Positions 35,652 to 46,869 of a stretch of DNA of 64,000 bases are shown one piece after another. Each line of letters opens with the position of its first letter. Positions within the stretch are counted from its first letter, which is position 1. The notes below the pieces were generated by a model, which saw nothing but the letters and a program-made list of their open reading frames with translations, searched no databases and was not told the DNA's origin. This DNA is from Mycobacterium sp. IS-1742 (GTDB lineage: Bacteria; Actinomycetota; Actinomycetes; Mycobacteriales; Mycobacteriaceae), in contig NZ_LQIV01000016.1 in NCBI RefSeq assembly GCF_001500125.1, forward strand, positions 28,687 through 92,686. The letters run 5' to 3'. Both the position numbers and the translations under genes were made by a program.

Positions 35652-36550
35652 GCGACCCTGATAGAGAACCGGCTCGTGTCCGGTTCCCCGGGGACGGCGA
35701 CCCGGTGGTTCTCCCGCCGCAGCGCATCGGTCGGCGCGGCCATCGGTTCGACGGCGATCAGGTCGTCGCTGCCGGGTGCGAACAGTTGCGCTGCCGGATA
35801 ACCCTTTTCGAACGTCACGTCCACCCGCCGGTCGCCACCGGCGAGGACGAACACCGCGCCGTCGTCGACCTGGTCGAACCCGTCGTCGAGTTCGGTGCCG
35901 CCGAGCGGCGCATCGCCGCCCGCCCACGCCTCGGTGGCGCCCGTCGGCAGGCCCCAGGTGTCGGCGGTCAGGCGACGCATCGCCGGGGACCGCAGCCGCC
36001 ACTGCGGGCGCGGGACGTCGGGGATCTGCAGATACGGGTGATAGCCGTAGCAGAGCGGAACCGGCGTCGCGGCCGACGGCGTCACGGTGGTCTCCACGGT
36101 CAGAGTGCGGTCGGCCAGTCTCACCGCCATGGTCAGGACGTGCGGGAACGGGAACGTGGCCAGCAGCCGTGGCTTGTCTGCCCAATTCACCTCGGCCACA
36201 AGTGTGTTCGTGGTCTTCTCGACCACCACCCAACCCCGGTAGGCGCCGAGCACCCCGTGGATCGGCACGCCGTGCTCATCGGTGCGCACCCCGGCCACGC
36301 CGGGAGTCAGCGTCACCACGCCACCGTCGATGGCGTACTTCATGGCGCCCAACCGGTTCGCCCACGGGTAGAGGATCGGGATGCCCATCGTCTTACCGCT
36401 GGTGATGTAGGCCTCGACTCCTCGCCGCTGGCCCAGGAATTCGGTATCGCCGTCGGCGAGCGAGGTGCAGATCATCCCCGCCTCGGGCACATACGTCGCG
36501 GTCACCGACGACGACGGATCGCGCAAGGTGACAGGTTGGTATTCGGCCAC
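35648..36550 (-). CDS. Aldose 1-epimerase family protein
   Basis: 300-residue protein of the galactose mutarotase-like superfamily. Features include the N-terminal GMICTSLADGDTEFLGQR region, PWANRLGAMKYAIDGG, CYGYHPYLQIP (catalytic His context) and LIAVEPMAAPTDALRRE with a candidate catalytic Glu. Likely interconverts anomers of a sugar or sugar phosphate; substrate not assigned. GTG start. It overlaps hspR by 4 nt tail to tail. Confidence 0.85.
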   Translation of the reverse strand: MAEYQPVTLRDPSSSVTATYVPEAGMICTSLADGDTEFLGQRRGVEAYITSGKTMGIPILYPWANRLGAMKYAIDGGVVTLTPGVAGVRTDEHGVPIHGVLGAYRGWVVVEKTTNTLVAEVNWADKPRLLATFPFPHVLTMAVRLADRTLTVETTVTPSAATPVPLCYGYHPYLQIPDVPRPQWRLRSPAMRRLTADTWGLPTGATEAWAGGDAPLGGTELDDGFDQVDDGAVFVLAGGDRRVDVTFEKGYPAAQLFAPGSDDLIAVEPMAAPTDALRRENHRVAVPGEPDTSRFSIRVA

Positions 36551-36569
36551 GCCGCCAGTGTGGCATGAG

Positions 36570-37736
36570 TCAGGCGGTGAGCGGGTCGTGCTGGATGCGC
36601 TCGGGCGGCGCGCCCCTGGCGATCAGCGCGGCCTTGGTGGCTTCGGTCATCGCCACCCCGCCGCAGATCAGGATCTGCCGGTCGCCCCAGTTGCCGTAGC
36701 GGGTGACCACCTCGTCGAGCCGCCCGGTCTGCCGGACGTGCAGTCCGCGCGGCGGTGACGGGTCGGGATACTCGGACGCCCACGGCGGATCGCTGCTGTA
36801 CTCCGACACCGGCGTGACCGACAGCCAGGGGTTCGTGGAGGCGATCTGCCACAGCGTCACCAGGTCGTAGAGATCGCAGGGGAACCGCCCGCCGAAGAAC
36901 AGGTGCACACGCGGGTTGACCCCGAACCGGGTCATGTCCATGATCAGCGTCCGCAGCGGCGCCAGACCGGTGCTGCCCGCGACCATCAGGACGTCGCCGC
37001 CGTCGCGGTCCACGGCCAGCCCGCCGTGCGGATTCGACATCCGCCACCGGTCCCCGACGCGGGTCTCGTTGACGATCGCGGTGCTGACCATGCCGCCGGG
37101 CACCGAACGGATGTGGAACTCGACGTAGCCGTCGGGATCGGCCGGGATCGCCGGGCTGAGGTACCGCCAGCGCCGCGGCCACTGAGGCACCTGGACGGTG
37201 ACGTACTGGCCCGGGTGGTAGGCCAGCGGCTGGTCCAGTTTGAGCCGCACCACCGAGACGTCGCGGGTGGCGCGGATGTGTTCGATGACGGTGCCGTCGC
37301 AGAAGGGCGGGCCGTCCTCGGCGTCGGCGGCTCCGCGCATCACCCCGGTGGCCAGCGCGACGGCGTCGTGGGCGGCCTCGGCGAGCCGGTCGGACCACTG
37401 CTCGGCCAGCCGGCTCCGCAGCGCGGCGTAGAGCGCCTCGCCCATGGTGTCGTAATGCCGTTGCACCACACCGTATTTGCGATGGTCGCGGCCGAGTTGG
37501 GCGAGAAACGCCACCGGCTCCTCGGCGCGCTGGGCGATCAGTTCGCCGAACAGCCAGGTCATCGCCTCGGCGAACACGGTCCGCTGGCGGGCCATGTCCG
37601 GGGGGAAGAGGTCGCGCACCGAGAGGTCGGCGGCGAACCAGCGGGTGTAGAAGTCGGCGATCAGCGCATCGGAGCCACGGCGGGGATCGACCGCGTCGCG
37701 CAGTATCGCCAGCGCGTCACGGTCGTCGAGTCCCAC
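36570..37736 (-). CDS. Type II flavohaemoglobin-like protein (Rv0385 family)
   Basis: 388 residues: N-terminal globin domain (about 1-135, with FYTRWFAADLSVRDLFPPDMARQR and HYDTMGEAL), an FAD-binding barrel (YHPGQYVTVQVP...RWRYLSPAIPADPDGYVEFHIRSVPGGMVS) and an NAD-binding module (LMVAGSTGLAPLRTLI, ILICGG). The homologue beside clpB in M. tuberculosis (Rv0385) belongs to the type II flavohaemoglobins, which differ from NO dioxygenases and have been linked to D-lactate oxidation. The FAD motif RYLSP departs from the RQYSLS of classical flavohaemoglobins. GTG at 37736 is chosen; a TACACT hexamer lies 8 nt upstream. Confidence 0.82.
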   Translation of the reverse strand: MGLDDRDALAILRDAVDPRRGSDALIADFYTRWFAADLSVRDLFPPDMARQRTVFAEAMTWLFGELIAQRAEEPVAFLAQLGRDHRKYGVVQRHYDTMGEALYAALRSRLAEQWSDRLAEAAHDAVALATGVMRGAADAEDGPPFCDGTVIEHIRATRDVSVVRLKLDQPLAYHPGQYVTVQVPQWPRRWRYLSPAIPADPDGYVEFHIRSVPGGMVSTAIVNETRVGDRWRMSNPHGGLAVDRDGGDVLMVAGSTGLAPLRTLIMDMTRFGVNPRVHLFFGGRFPCDLYDLVTLWQIASTNPWLSVTPVSEYSSDPPWASEYPDPSPPRGLHVRQTGRLDEVVTRYGNWGDRQILICGGVAMTEATKAALIARGAPPERIQHDPLTA

Positions 37737-37752
37737 GTCGTGCGAGTGTAAG

Positions 37753-38751
37753 TCAGTCCGCTGTGCGTGCCCGTTGCCGCAGCGCAGCCATCGCGACGAG
37801 CGCCGCGCCGACCAGCGCCCAGCACACCGCCACCACGACTGCCGTGGTCGCCCCGGCGCCGCCGAAGTACGCCGTGGAGCGCAGCAGCGTGGCGGTCGCG
37901 CCCTGGGGCAGCCATTGGCCGAACTCACCCCACCCGCGGGGCAGCATCTCGGGCGCACTCGTCAGACCCGAGAGCGGATTGCCGACCAGGACGGCGAGCG
38001 CCGCGCCGACGGCCAGCCCGACCCGGCCGAACAGGGCGCCCAGTCCGAGCACGGGCAGCGCGCACGCGAGCAGACCGAGGGTCAGGCCCGCCGTCACACC
38101 CCAGAAGTTCTGGTCGAACGAGCCGAGGACGTAGTACAGGAGCGCGGCGATCGTCCACGCCGCGACGCCGCTGAAGACGACCGTCGCGGTCAACCGCGTC
38201 CACACCTCCTGGCGCAGGGCCACGGTCAGGGCGATCGCCGAGAGGATGCCCGCCAGCGTGATCGGCAGGGCCGAGGCGGCCAGGCCGGTGCCGCGCGGGT
38301 CGGTGTCGGGCAACGGCGCGACGTCCTCGATGACCGGGGCGCTGCCCGCCTGCGCGGCCATGCCGGTGCCGAGCTGGGTCAGCACCTGCGCGACGGCCGG
38401 GCTGGCCCCGCTGGCGATGAGCAGTGTGCGGCCCTGCGGGCCGAGCGCCAGACCGCCGTAGACCTGACGGTTCGCGATCGCCTCACGCAATGCCCCCTCG
38501 CCGGGGTAGTAGGTGACGGCGAAGGCCCCGGGTGCCCGTTCGTCGAGCATCGCGGCCACCTGACCGTTGGCGGCCTGTGGGCCCGCGACGCCGATCGGCA
38601 CGTCGTGGGGATCGGACTTCGCGGCGGGCAGCGCGAACGCGAGCGCGACGATCGCGACGGCCGCCGTCAGCGCGATGACGATGCCGGCGGCGCGGGCGGC
38701 CGGCGGCGGTTCCCGGTGGGTGCGGGTGTGGAGGGATGACGTCGTTGTCAT
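37753..38751 (-). CDS. Membrane protein, ABC-2/YhgE-like permease without ATPase
   Basis: 332 residues. One N-terminal helix (about 22-45) is followed by an extracytoplasmic domain of about 120 residues (DVPIGVAGPQAANGQVAAMLDER...GEGALREAIANRQVYGGLAL) and then five to six helices. This layout is that of ABC-2/YhgE-Pip-type exporters. No ATPase gene is adjacent. Divergent from a TetR gene with operator-like repeats in the 98-bp gap, so it is probably the TetR target and may be an efflux or envelope factor. Confidence 0.65.
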   Translation of the reverse strand: MTTTSSLHTRTHREPPPAARAAGIVIALTAAVAIVALAFALPAAKSDPHDVPIGVAGPQAANGQVAAMLDERAPGAFAVTYYPGEGALREAIANRQVYGGLALGPQGRTLLIASGASPAVAQVLTQLGTGMAAQAGSAPVIEDVAPLPDTDPRGTGLAASALPITLAGILSAIALTVALRQEVWTRLTATVVFSGVAAWTIAALLYYVLGSFDQNFWGVTAGLTLGLLACALPVLGLGALFGRVGLAVGAALAVLVGNPLSGLTSAPEMLPRGWGEFGQWLPQGATATLLRSTAYFGGAGATTAVVVAVCWALVGAALVAMAALRQRARTAD

Positions 38752-38764
38752 GGCCCCGGCTCCT

Positions 38765-38782
38765 TTTCATCTGTCGTTGAAA
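38765..38782. promoter_or_regulatory. Operator-like repeat A between TetR gene and membrane protein gene
   Basis: TTTCATCTGTCGTTGAAA, with TTTCA/TGAAA ends, 14 bp upstream of the membrane protein ATG. Its reverse complement resembles repeat B at 38818. Confidence 0.5.
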
Positions 38783-38817
38783 TTCGTGGCCAGAGCGTAA
38801 CCCCGTGCGGCCAATTA

Positions 38818-38833
38818 TTCAACGGTCAGTGAA
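38818..38833. promoter_or_regulatory. Operator-like repeat B upstream of TetR gene
   Basis: TTCAACGGTCAGTGAA, with TTCA/TGAA ends, lies just upstream of the TAGGGT -10 (38838-38843). Repeats A and B share TTCAACG...CAG...TGAA with one-base offsets, in opposite orientation. Probable autoregulatory TetR sites. Confidence 0.5.
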
Positions 38834-38837
38834 ATGA

Positions 38838-38843
38838 TAGGGT
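38838..38843 (+). promoter_or_regulatory. Putative -10 TAGGGT for TetR gene, leaderless
   Basis: TAGGGT lies 6 nt before the ATG at 38850 and is bordered upstream by repeat B, so a bound repressor would overlap the core promoter. Confidence 0.45.
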
Positions 38844-38849
38844 CGCGAT

Positions 38850-39485
38850 ATGGCCTCACCTGCGAAGACGCCGCGACGCCGCGGCCGGCGGCAGGGGGAG
38901 CCGGTGTCGCGTGAGGCGGTCCTCGCCGCGGCCAAGAACCGGTTCGCCCTCGACGGCTACGAACGCACCACGTTGCGGGCGATCGCGAAGGACGCGCACG
39001 TCGACCCGTCGATGGTGCTGTACCTGTTCGGGTCGAAGCTCGACCTGTTCCGCGAATCACTGCGCCTGATCATCGATCCCCAGGTGCTGGTGGCGGCGCT
39101 CTCGGAGGCAGGCGGCGACGTCGGCACCCGCATGGTGCGGGTGTACCTGCAGATCTGGGAGTCGCCCGACACCGGACCGAGCATGGTGGTGATGCTGCAG
39201 TCGGCCACCTCCAACGGCGAGGCGCACGAGGCGTTCCGCAGTTTCATGCAGACCTACGTGCTCGGCGCGGTGTCCGGGGTGCTGGGCGGTGACGAGCAGG
39301 CGCGACTGCGCGCCATGTTGGCCGCCACCACGCTGGTCGGCACCGCGATGTTGCGGTACGTCATGAAGATCCCGCCGCTGGCGACGCTGTCCGCGGACGA
39401 TCTGGTGGCGCTGCTCGCCCCGACGGTGACCCGATACCTGACCGCGGACGCCGACGAGTTGGGACTCCCGCGTTACAGTGCGTGA
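38850..39485 (+). CDS. TetR family transcriptional regulator
   Basis: 211 residues. The N-terminal TetR helix-turn-helix reads REAVLAAAKNRFALDGYERTTLRAIAKDAHVDPSMVLYLFGSKLDLF (about residues 24-70). The C-terminal ligand domain resembles the TetR_C_18/YbiH-like class. A basic Pro/Arg-rich stretch precedes the HTH. It likely represses itself and the divergent membrane protein. Its 3' end overlaps the convergent GAP-family gene by 13 bp. Confidence 0.85.
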   Translation: MASPAKTPRRRGRRQGEPVSREAVLAAAKNRFALDGYERTTLRAIAKDAHVDPSMVLYLFGSKLDLFRESLRLIIDPQVLVAALSEAGGDVGTRMVRVYLQIWESPDTGPSMVVMLQSATSNGEAHEAFRSFMQTYVLGAVSGVLGGDEQARLRAMLAATTLVGTAMLRYVMKIPPLATLSADDLVALLAPTVTRYLTADADELGLPRYSA

Positions 39486-40138
39486 ATTCCCTTGTACAAC
39501 ACCAGAAGTCCGATGACGACGAGGATCACCGCCATCAGGGTGGAGTGATTGCGCTCCATCCAGTCCTTGAGCCGCGCGAGCGGATCGTCGAGTCGGCCGC
39601 CGGAGACCGCGTAGGCCAGGACCGGCACTGCGACGCTGCAGCCGGCGATCGCGGCGAAGTACACCACCGCGGCCCACACGGCAGTGCCCAGGCCGGCCGA
39701 GCCGATCGCCAAACCGGCTGCGACACAGATGAACAGCACCTTCGGGTTGGCGACGGTGAGCGCGGCGGCGGCGGCGGCCGCCTTCACCGGGCCCAGGGTC
39801 GTCATGGTGCGCAGCCACGCCGGTTGGTGCGACGAGGAATGCCTGCGCGCGAAGCGGACGACGCCGAAGACGATCAGCGCGGCACCGATGACGATGCGCA
39901 GCCAGGACGCCCAGCTCGGTGGCTTCTCGAAACCGCCGATCGCGCCCGAGACCGCCACGAAGATCGCGGTCAGGACCCCGAGGCCGATCACCCAGCCCGC
40001 CATGAAGGCCAGCGCGGTCGGACGCGGCCGGGGCGTCTGCAGCATCAGCACCGCGGGTATGACGGACAGCGGCGAGAGCGCGATGACCAGGGCCAACGGA
40101 ACCAGTTCGGTGAGCACGCTTCCCCAGCTGCCGGTCAT
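39473..40138 (-). CDS. GAP (Sap) family membrane protein
   Basis: 221 residues with about six transmembrane helices and the GAP-family pattern: [30 protein letters not shown] near the N-terminus, [21 protein letters not shown], and [20 protein letters not shown]. Homologues (GAP/Sap proteins) are implicated in moving glycolipids such as glycopeptidolipid to the mycobacterial surface; many copies have unknown cargo. ATG 40138 is chosen over 40156 because TACCTT lies 8 nt upstream of it on the minus strand. Confidence 0.8.
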   Translation of the reverse strand: MTGSWGSVLTELVPLALVIALSPLSVIPAVLMLQTPRPRPTALAFMAGWVIGLGVLTAIFVAVSGAIGGFEKPPSWASWLRIVIGAALIVFGVVRFARRHSSSHQPAWLRTMTTLGPVKAAAAAAALTVANPKVLFICVAAGLAIGSAGLGTAVWAAVVYFAAIAGCSVAVPVLAYAVSGGRLDDPLARLKDWMERNHSTLMAVILVVIGLLVLYKGIHAL

Positions 40139-40169
40139 GGTGCGACAAGGTAGCAAGCCGGGCGGGGGT

Positions 40170-40787
40170 TCAGGTCCCGTCGAAGCGGTTGCACCCCAGC
40201 GTGTCGACGAAGGTGGGCCCCAGCAGCTCCAGTTCGCCGCGGTAGTCGTCGGCCCATCCGCTGAACGGGTGGAACGCCAGGTGCTCGTTGCGGAACCGGT
40301 CGTCTTCGGACACCTCGGTGGTGCAGAACGACGGAATCACCAGATCGACGACGGGGGAGTCGCGTTCCACCTCGGCGAGCACCAGCGGCGCGTTGCCGCC
40401 CAGGAACCGGTCGATCACCCAGCCGTCCTCACCCAGCCAGACCGACGATCGGACCTTGACCACGACGTGCTCGGCCCGGGAGACGATCTGCCCGGCGACG
40501 AGTGGATCGAGTTCGCGTTCGGCTTCGTAGCGGGTGCCGCCGGCGGCCGGCCCCTTGGCCGTCATGGTGCCGATCGCCTCCTCGCCCAGTGCGGCCACGA
40601 GCTCGGCAGGGCTGACGTCCACGTCCACGGGTGCCCGGCCCTGTATCCGGACTCGTACCGCATAGCCGTCGGAGGCGAACAGATACGCCTGGGCGATCAG
40701 GGCCGGACTCGGGTCGGAGGCGGCCACCGCGGGCATGTCGCTGACGAGGAACTTCCGCTCGTACTCGAAGTCGCCGAAGTCGGACAC
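40170..40787 (-). CDS. CYTH domain protein
   Basis: 205-residue protein of the CYTH (CyaB-thiamine triphosphatase) superfamily. The N-terminal ExExK signature reads EYERKFLV (about residues 8-15). Alternating charged strands ([50 protein letters not shown]) form the tunnel. Members hydrolyse tri/polyphosphates or bind metal-phosphates; bacterial examples are often inorganic triphosphatases. GTG start, with TAGCGT 6 nt upstream. Divergent from clpB. Confidence 0.85.
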   Translation of the reverse strand: MSDFGDFEYERKFLVSDMPAVAASDPSPALIAQAYLFASDGYAVRVRIQGRAPVDVDVSPAELVAALGEEAIGTMTAKGPAAGGTRYEAERELDPLVAGQIVSRAEHVVVKVRSSVWLGEDGWVIDRFLGGNAPLVLAEVERDSPVVDLVIPSFCTTEVSEDDRFRNEHLAFHPFSGWADDYRGELELLGPTFVDTLGCNRFDGT

Positions 40788-40856
40788 ACGCCGACGCTAG
40801 CCCGGGTGCGGCCGGGACCGTGGAGTTGGCGTTCGTGTCCGCGAAAAAAAGCTAGA

Positions 40857-40877
40857 CTTGAGCGGAACAGACTCAAC
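40857..40877. promoter_or_regulatory. HAIR element (HspR operator) upstream of clpB
   Basis: CTTGAGC-N7-ACTCAAC, one mismatch per arm against CTTGAGT-N7-ACTCAAG. The N7 spacer contains the GGAACA -35 of the SigH promoter. Confidence 0.85.
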
Positions 40878-40889
40878 CTTGACCGCGTT
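40864..40889 (+). promoter_or_regulatory. SigH-type promoter of clpB embedded in the HAIR
   Basis: GGAACA (40864-40869), 16-bp spacer, CGTT (40886-40889), the same spacing as at dnaK. HspR bound to the HAIR would cover the -35. Confidence 0.75.
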
Positions 40890-40931
40890 GAGTATGGCGA
40901 CAAGCATTCTCACCAGACGATCGGAGGTGTC

Positions 40932-43478
<2,547 letters not shown>

Positions 43479-43491
43479 CGCCACAATCGTT

Positions 43492-43546
43492 GACTCTGCG
43501 CGGAGGGCTGTGCGCACTCGCACTTTTCCGCCCTCCGCGCAGAGTC
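43492..43546. terminator. 17-bp perfect stem hairpin after clpB
   Basis: Left arm 43492-43508 (GACTCTGCGCGGAGGGC) pairs perfectly with 43530-43546. The 21-nt loop holds a smaller TGCG/CGCA hairpin and CTTTTCC. There is no terminal T-run. Could be a bidirectional terminator or a dispersed palindromic element; sits between clpB and the next gene on the same strand. Confidence 0.75.
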
Positions 43547-43645
43547 GACGTCAACACCGTGACTTGTGTGACTCACGAGGCTTCTGGCAGAGCCTGAGAC
43601 GGGGTTGTGACCAACTTGAGTTCGGGCGAAAGCGGTACCAGCAAG

Positions 43646-43651
43646 TAGGCT
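43646..43651 (+). promoter_or_regulatory. Putative -10 TAGGCT, leaderless start at 43659
   Basis: TAGGCT ends 7 nt before the ATG, placing the expected transcript start on the A of ATG. Confidence 0.5.
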
Positions 43652-43658
43652 AGGCCCG

Positions 43659-44525
43659 ATGGTCCCGCTCTGGTTCACGCTGTCTGCGCTCTGCTTCGTG
43701 GGTGCAGCCGTGCTTCTCTACGTCGACATCGACCGTCGACGCGGGCTCGGTCGACGCCGGAAGTCGTGGGCCAAGTCGCACGGCTTCGACTACGAACACG
43801 AATCCGCCGACATCCTCACCCGCTGGAAACGCGGCGTCATGTCCACCGTCGGGGACGTCACCGCCAAGAACGTCGTGCTCGGCCAGATCCGCGGCGAGGC
43901 GGTGTTCATCTTCGACCTCGAGGACGTCGCCACCGTCATCGCGCTGCACCGCAAGGTCGGCACCAACGTCGTCGTGGACATGCGGCTCAAGGGCATCAAG
44001 GAGCCCCGCGAGAACGACATCTGGCTGCTCGGCGCGATCGGGCCCCGGATGGTGTACTCCACCAACCTCGACGCGGCCCGCCGCGCCTGCGACCGGCGCA
44101 TGGTCACGTTCGCCCACACCGCGCCCGACTGCGCCGAGATCATGTGGAACGAGCAGCACTGGACGCTGATCAGCATGCCGGTCACCAGCACCCGCGCTCA
44201 GTGGGACGAGGGGCTGCGTACCGTGCGGCAGTTCAACGACCTGCTGCGCGTGCTGCCCCCGATCCCGCAGACCGATTCCGTGCAGGCCGTCGCCCGGCGC
44301 AGCGGTTCGCCGAGCCGGCCGATCACGCCAGGGCCGCACCGTCAGCCGGAACCGCCGCAGGGCCGCCCCGACGCCGGCCGTCCCGGCCCCGCCGCCCCGG
44401 CCCGTCCCTATGCGCAGCGTCCCGAGGCCGGCCGCCCCGACGGCCCGCCCGCGGCACGCCCCGACACCGCGCACCGGACCCCGCCGGCACGCAACGGGCA
44501 CCAGTCGCCCAACTTCCAGCGCTGA
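43659..44525 (+). CDS. Membrane-anchored protein with Pro/Arg-rich tail (Rv0383c-like)
   Basis: 288 residues. One N-terminal helix (about 4-22), a short Arg-rich segment (DIDRRRGLGRRRK), a globular domain of about 160 residues (VLGQIRGEAVFIFDLEDVATVIALHRKV ... WNEQHWTLISMPVTS), then about 80 disordered residues rich in Pro, Arg, Gly and Ala. The order next to clpB matches Rv0383c, annotated as a conserved membrane or secreted protein. Function not known. The orientation Arg-after-helix suggests the globular part is cytoplasmic. Confidence 0.7.
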   Translation: MVPLWFTLSALCFVGAAVLLYVDIDRRRGLGRRRKSWAKSHGFDYEHESADILTRWKRGVMSTVGDVTAKNVVLGQIRGEAVFIFDLEDVATVIALHRKVGTNVVVDMRLKGIKEPRENDIWLLGAIGPRMVYSTNLDAARRACDRRMVTFAHTAPDCAEIMWNEQHWTLISMPVTSTRAQWDEGLRTVRQFNDLLRVLPPIPQTDSVQAVARRSGSPSRPITPGPHRQPEPPQGRPDAGRPGPAAPARPYAQRPEAGRPDGPPAARPDTAHRTPPARNGHQSPNFQR

Positions 44526-44540
44526 GGGCGCCCAGACGCG

Positions 44541-45317
44541 ATGCCTCGTCCTGTTGCCCTGATCACCGGACCGACCTCCGGCCTCGGTGAGGGCTTCGCC
44601 CGCCGCTACGCCGCCGACGGCTACGACCTCGTCCTCGTCGCCCGCGACGTCGCCCGCCTCGACACGCTCGCGGACGGTCTGCGCGCCGAGACCGGCGCCG
44701 CGGTCGAGGTGCTCCCCGCCGACCTCGCCGACGCCACCGACCGCGCGAAGGTCGCCGAGCGGTTGGCCGACGGCGTCCGGGTGCTCGTCAACAACGCCGG
44801 CTTCGGCACCTCCGGGGAGTTCTGGACGGCCGACTATCCGCTGCTGCAGTCCCAGCTCGACGTCAACGTCACCGCGGTCATGCAACTCACCCACGCGGCC
44901 CTGCCGCCGATGCTCGACGCGCACGCAGGCACGGTCATCAACGTCGCGAGCGCCGCGGGTCTGTTGCCCGGCAGGGGGTCGACGTACTCGGCGTCCAAAG
45001 CGTGGGTGATCGCGTTCTCCGAGGGGCTGGCCAACGGGCTCGGCGGCACCGGGGTGGGCGTGCACGCACTGTGTCCCGGCTTCGTCCGCACCGAATTCCA
45101 CCAGCGCGCCGGCATCGAGATGTCCGGGACGCCGTCGTGGATGTGGCTCGAGGTCGACGACGTGGTCGGCGACTGCATCGCCGACGTCGCCAAGGAGAAG
45201 GTCGTCATCGTGCCCGGCGTGCAGTACAAGGTCATGACCACCGCCAGCCGGCTGGTGCCGCGCAGCCTCGTCCGCGCCATGACACGGACCGTCGGCCGCG
45301 GCCGCGGCCGCACCTGA
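44541..45317 (+). CDS. Short-chain dehydrogenase/reductase
   Basis: 258-residue classical SDR. The cofactor motif TGPTSGLG (about residues 9-16), NNAG (LVNNAGFGTSGEF), the catalytic Tyr149-x3-Lys153 in YSASK, and the upstream Ser in VASAAGLL are present. No Asp/Glu is obvious after strand 2 (VARDVARL), so NADP(H) preference is possible. Follows the membrane protein gene by 15 nt. Substrate unknown; the C-terminus (MTRTVGRGRGRT) is basic. Confidence 0.88.
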   Translation: MPRPVALITGPTSGLGEGFARRYAADGYDLVLVARDVARLDTLADGLRAETGAAVEVLPADLADATDRAKVAERLADGVRVLVNNAGFGTSGEFWTADYPLLQSQLDVNVTAVMQLTHAALPPMLDAHAGTVINVASAAGLLPGRGSTYSASKAWVIAFSEGLANGLGGTGVGVHALCPGFVRTEFHQRAGIEMSGTPSWMWLEVDDVVGDCIADVAKEKVVIVPGVQYKVMTTASRLVPRSLVRAMTRTVGRGRGRT

Positions 45318-45323
45318 TCGCCG

Positions 45324-46220
45324 GTGCGCGCGCTCATCGCCGTCGTCGCGACGGTTCTGCTCGTCACGGTCACCGGCTGCTCGGACGCCGAGGGCGCGTC
45401 CGACACCTACGCCGCGCCGACCGCGAAAGTCGGTGAATCGCTGGCGGTTTCGGGGTGGAACATCTCGGTGTCGAATCTGCGGTTCGAGGCCGACCACGTC
45501 CTCGTCGACGTCGACGCCGCCCACTCGGGCGACGGTAAGCCGGTGGCGGCCGAGTCACTGCGATTCGGGCTGTACGGAGCGTTGGCGCACCCGATCGAGG
45601 CGAACGGGCTCGGTGGGTGCGAGAACGTCGACGCGCTCACCATCAACCCGCTGTCCGCGCCGAACCCCGACCGGCTCAGCGGCACGGTGTGCCTGGGCCC
45701 GCAGCGCGACCAGAACCAGGTGCGCGGCGTCTACGCCTATTCGCCGCAGGACCGGATGGCCGGGACCACCGTCGCCTACGCGGCGGCGTTCCCGGTCGGG
45801 CTGCTGCCCACCAAGGACACCGAGACCGGACTCACGCTGAAGACCACCACCCTCGATGCGTTCCGCGCCGACGGCGCTCAGCTGAACCAGGCCGCACTGG
45901 GCGATCCCGAGGCCTTCAGCGGCAACGGCTACATGCTGCTCGGCCTCCAGATCGACGGTCTGGCGAGCCGGTACCGCGAGGACTCCGCGCGCCGCGGGGG
46001 CCCGCTGATGATCGTCGTCGCGCCGACGCTGCCGGGTAAGGGGCTCAGTTTCGCGTGCGCGGCGTACGGGGCGTCGGTGCTGGTGCTTCCGGATGCGTCG
46101 CGTGACGCGGTGAACCTGCGCGCCTCCCTGTGTACGCAGGGTGAGATCAACCAGGCGCTGCTGTTCGCCTCGGTGTCGGTCATCGGGACCCACGCCGCGC
46201 TGTGGACCATCGGTGACTGA
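45324..46220 (+). CDS. Predicted lipoprotein, unrecognised
   Basis: 298 residues. The hydrophobic N-terminus ends in the lipobox VTGC (Cys19). The mature part is beta-rich with Cys near residues 99, 130, 238 and 268 that could form disulfides. Not matched to a named family. The GTG at 45324 follows the SDR stop by 6 nt, and its TGA overlaps the start of the methyltransferase gene, so SDR, lipoprotein and methyltransferase form one operon. Confidence 0.65.
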   Translation: MRALIAVVATVLLVTVTGCSDAEGASDTYAAPTAKVGESLAVSGWNISVSNLRFEADHVLVDVDAAHSGDGKPVAAESLRFGLYGALAHPIEANGLGGCENVDALTINPLSAPNPDRLSGTVCLGPQRDQNQVRGVYAYSPQDRMAGTTVAYAAAFPVGLLPTKDTETGLTLKTTTLDAFRADGAQLNQAALGDPEAFSGNGYMLLGLQIDGLASRYREDSARRGGPLMIVVAPTLPGKGLSFACAAYGASVLVLPDASRDAVNLRASLCTQGEINQALLFASVSVIGTHAALWTIGD

Positions 46221-46869
46221 GGCGCCCGGCCCCACCGAGTGGGGTGAGGGCCCCGGTGTCGGACCGTGGGATCGGGAACGGCTGGGCGACCCGCCCGAGG
46301 ATCCGCGCTACGACGAGGACCTGCTGCGCGACGGCGACACCCGCAACGTGGTCGACGCCTACCGCTACTGGACCCGCGACGCGATCGTCGCCGACATCGA
46401 CCGGCGCAGACACCCGTTGCACATCGCGATCGAGAACTTCGGCAACGACGCCAACATCGGTTCGGTGGTGCGCACCGCCAACGCCTTCGCGGTCGACACC
46501 GTGCACATCGTCGGCCGTCGCCGCTGGAACCGCCGGGGCGCCATGGTCACCGACCGCTACCAGCGGCTGCGCCACCACGACAGCACGGCCGAACTGCTCG
46601 ACTTCGCGGCCGGGGCGGGTCTGACCGCCGTCGCGGTCGACAACGTCCCGGGGGCGGTCCCGCTCGAGCACACCGAGCTGCCGCGTGAGTGCCTGCTGAT
46701 CTTCGGCCAGGAGGGGCCCGGCATCACCGACGACGCGAAAACCGGTGCGCGGCTGACGGTGTCGATCGCCTCATTCGGCTCGACACGCAGTATCAACGCG
46801 GCCGTCGCCGCCGGCATCGCCATGCACACCTGGATCGTCCAGCACGCCGACCTCGGCAAGGCCTGGTAG
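46213..46869 (+). CDS. TrmH/SpoU family RNA 2'-O-methyltransferase
   Basis: 218-residue SPOUT-fold enzyme with the three family motifs: NFGNDANIGSVVRTANAF (motif 1, catalytic Arg), LIFGQEGPGIT (motif 2), and IASFGSTRSINAAVAAGIAMH (motif 3, knot). Methylates a 2'-OH in tRNA or rRNA; target not assigned. Corresponds to Rv0380c in M. tuberculosis. The GTG start overlaps the lipoprotein stop by 8 nt. Its last 99 nt overlap, tail to tail, the MFS transporter gene. Confidence 0.88.
   Translation: MTEAPGPTEWGEGPGVGPWDRERLGDPPEDPRYDEDLLRDGDTRNVVDAYRYWTRDAIVADIDRRRHPLHIAIENFGNDANIGSVVRTANAFAVDTVHIVGRRRWNRRGAMVTDRYQRLRHHDSTAELLDFAAGAGLTAVAVDNVPGAVPLEHTELPRECLLIFGQEGPGITDDAKTGARLTVSIASFGSTRSINAAVAAGIAMHTWIVQHADLGKAW

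Noticed and set aside
43615..43621. CTTGAGT half of a HAIR element before the Rv0383c-like gene
   Set aside because: The second arm is absent after N7 (AAAGCGG), so it is not called as an HspR site.
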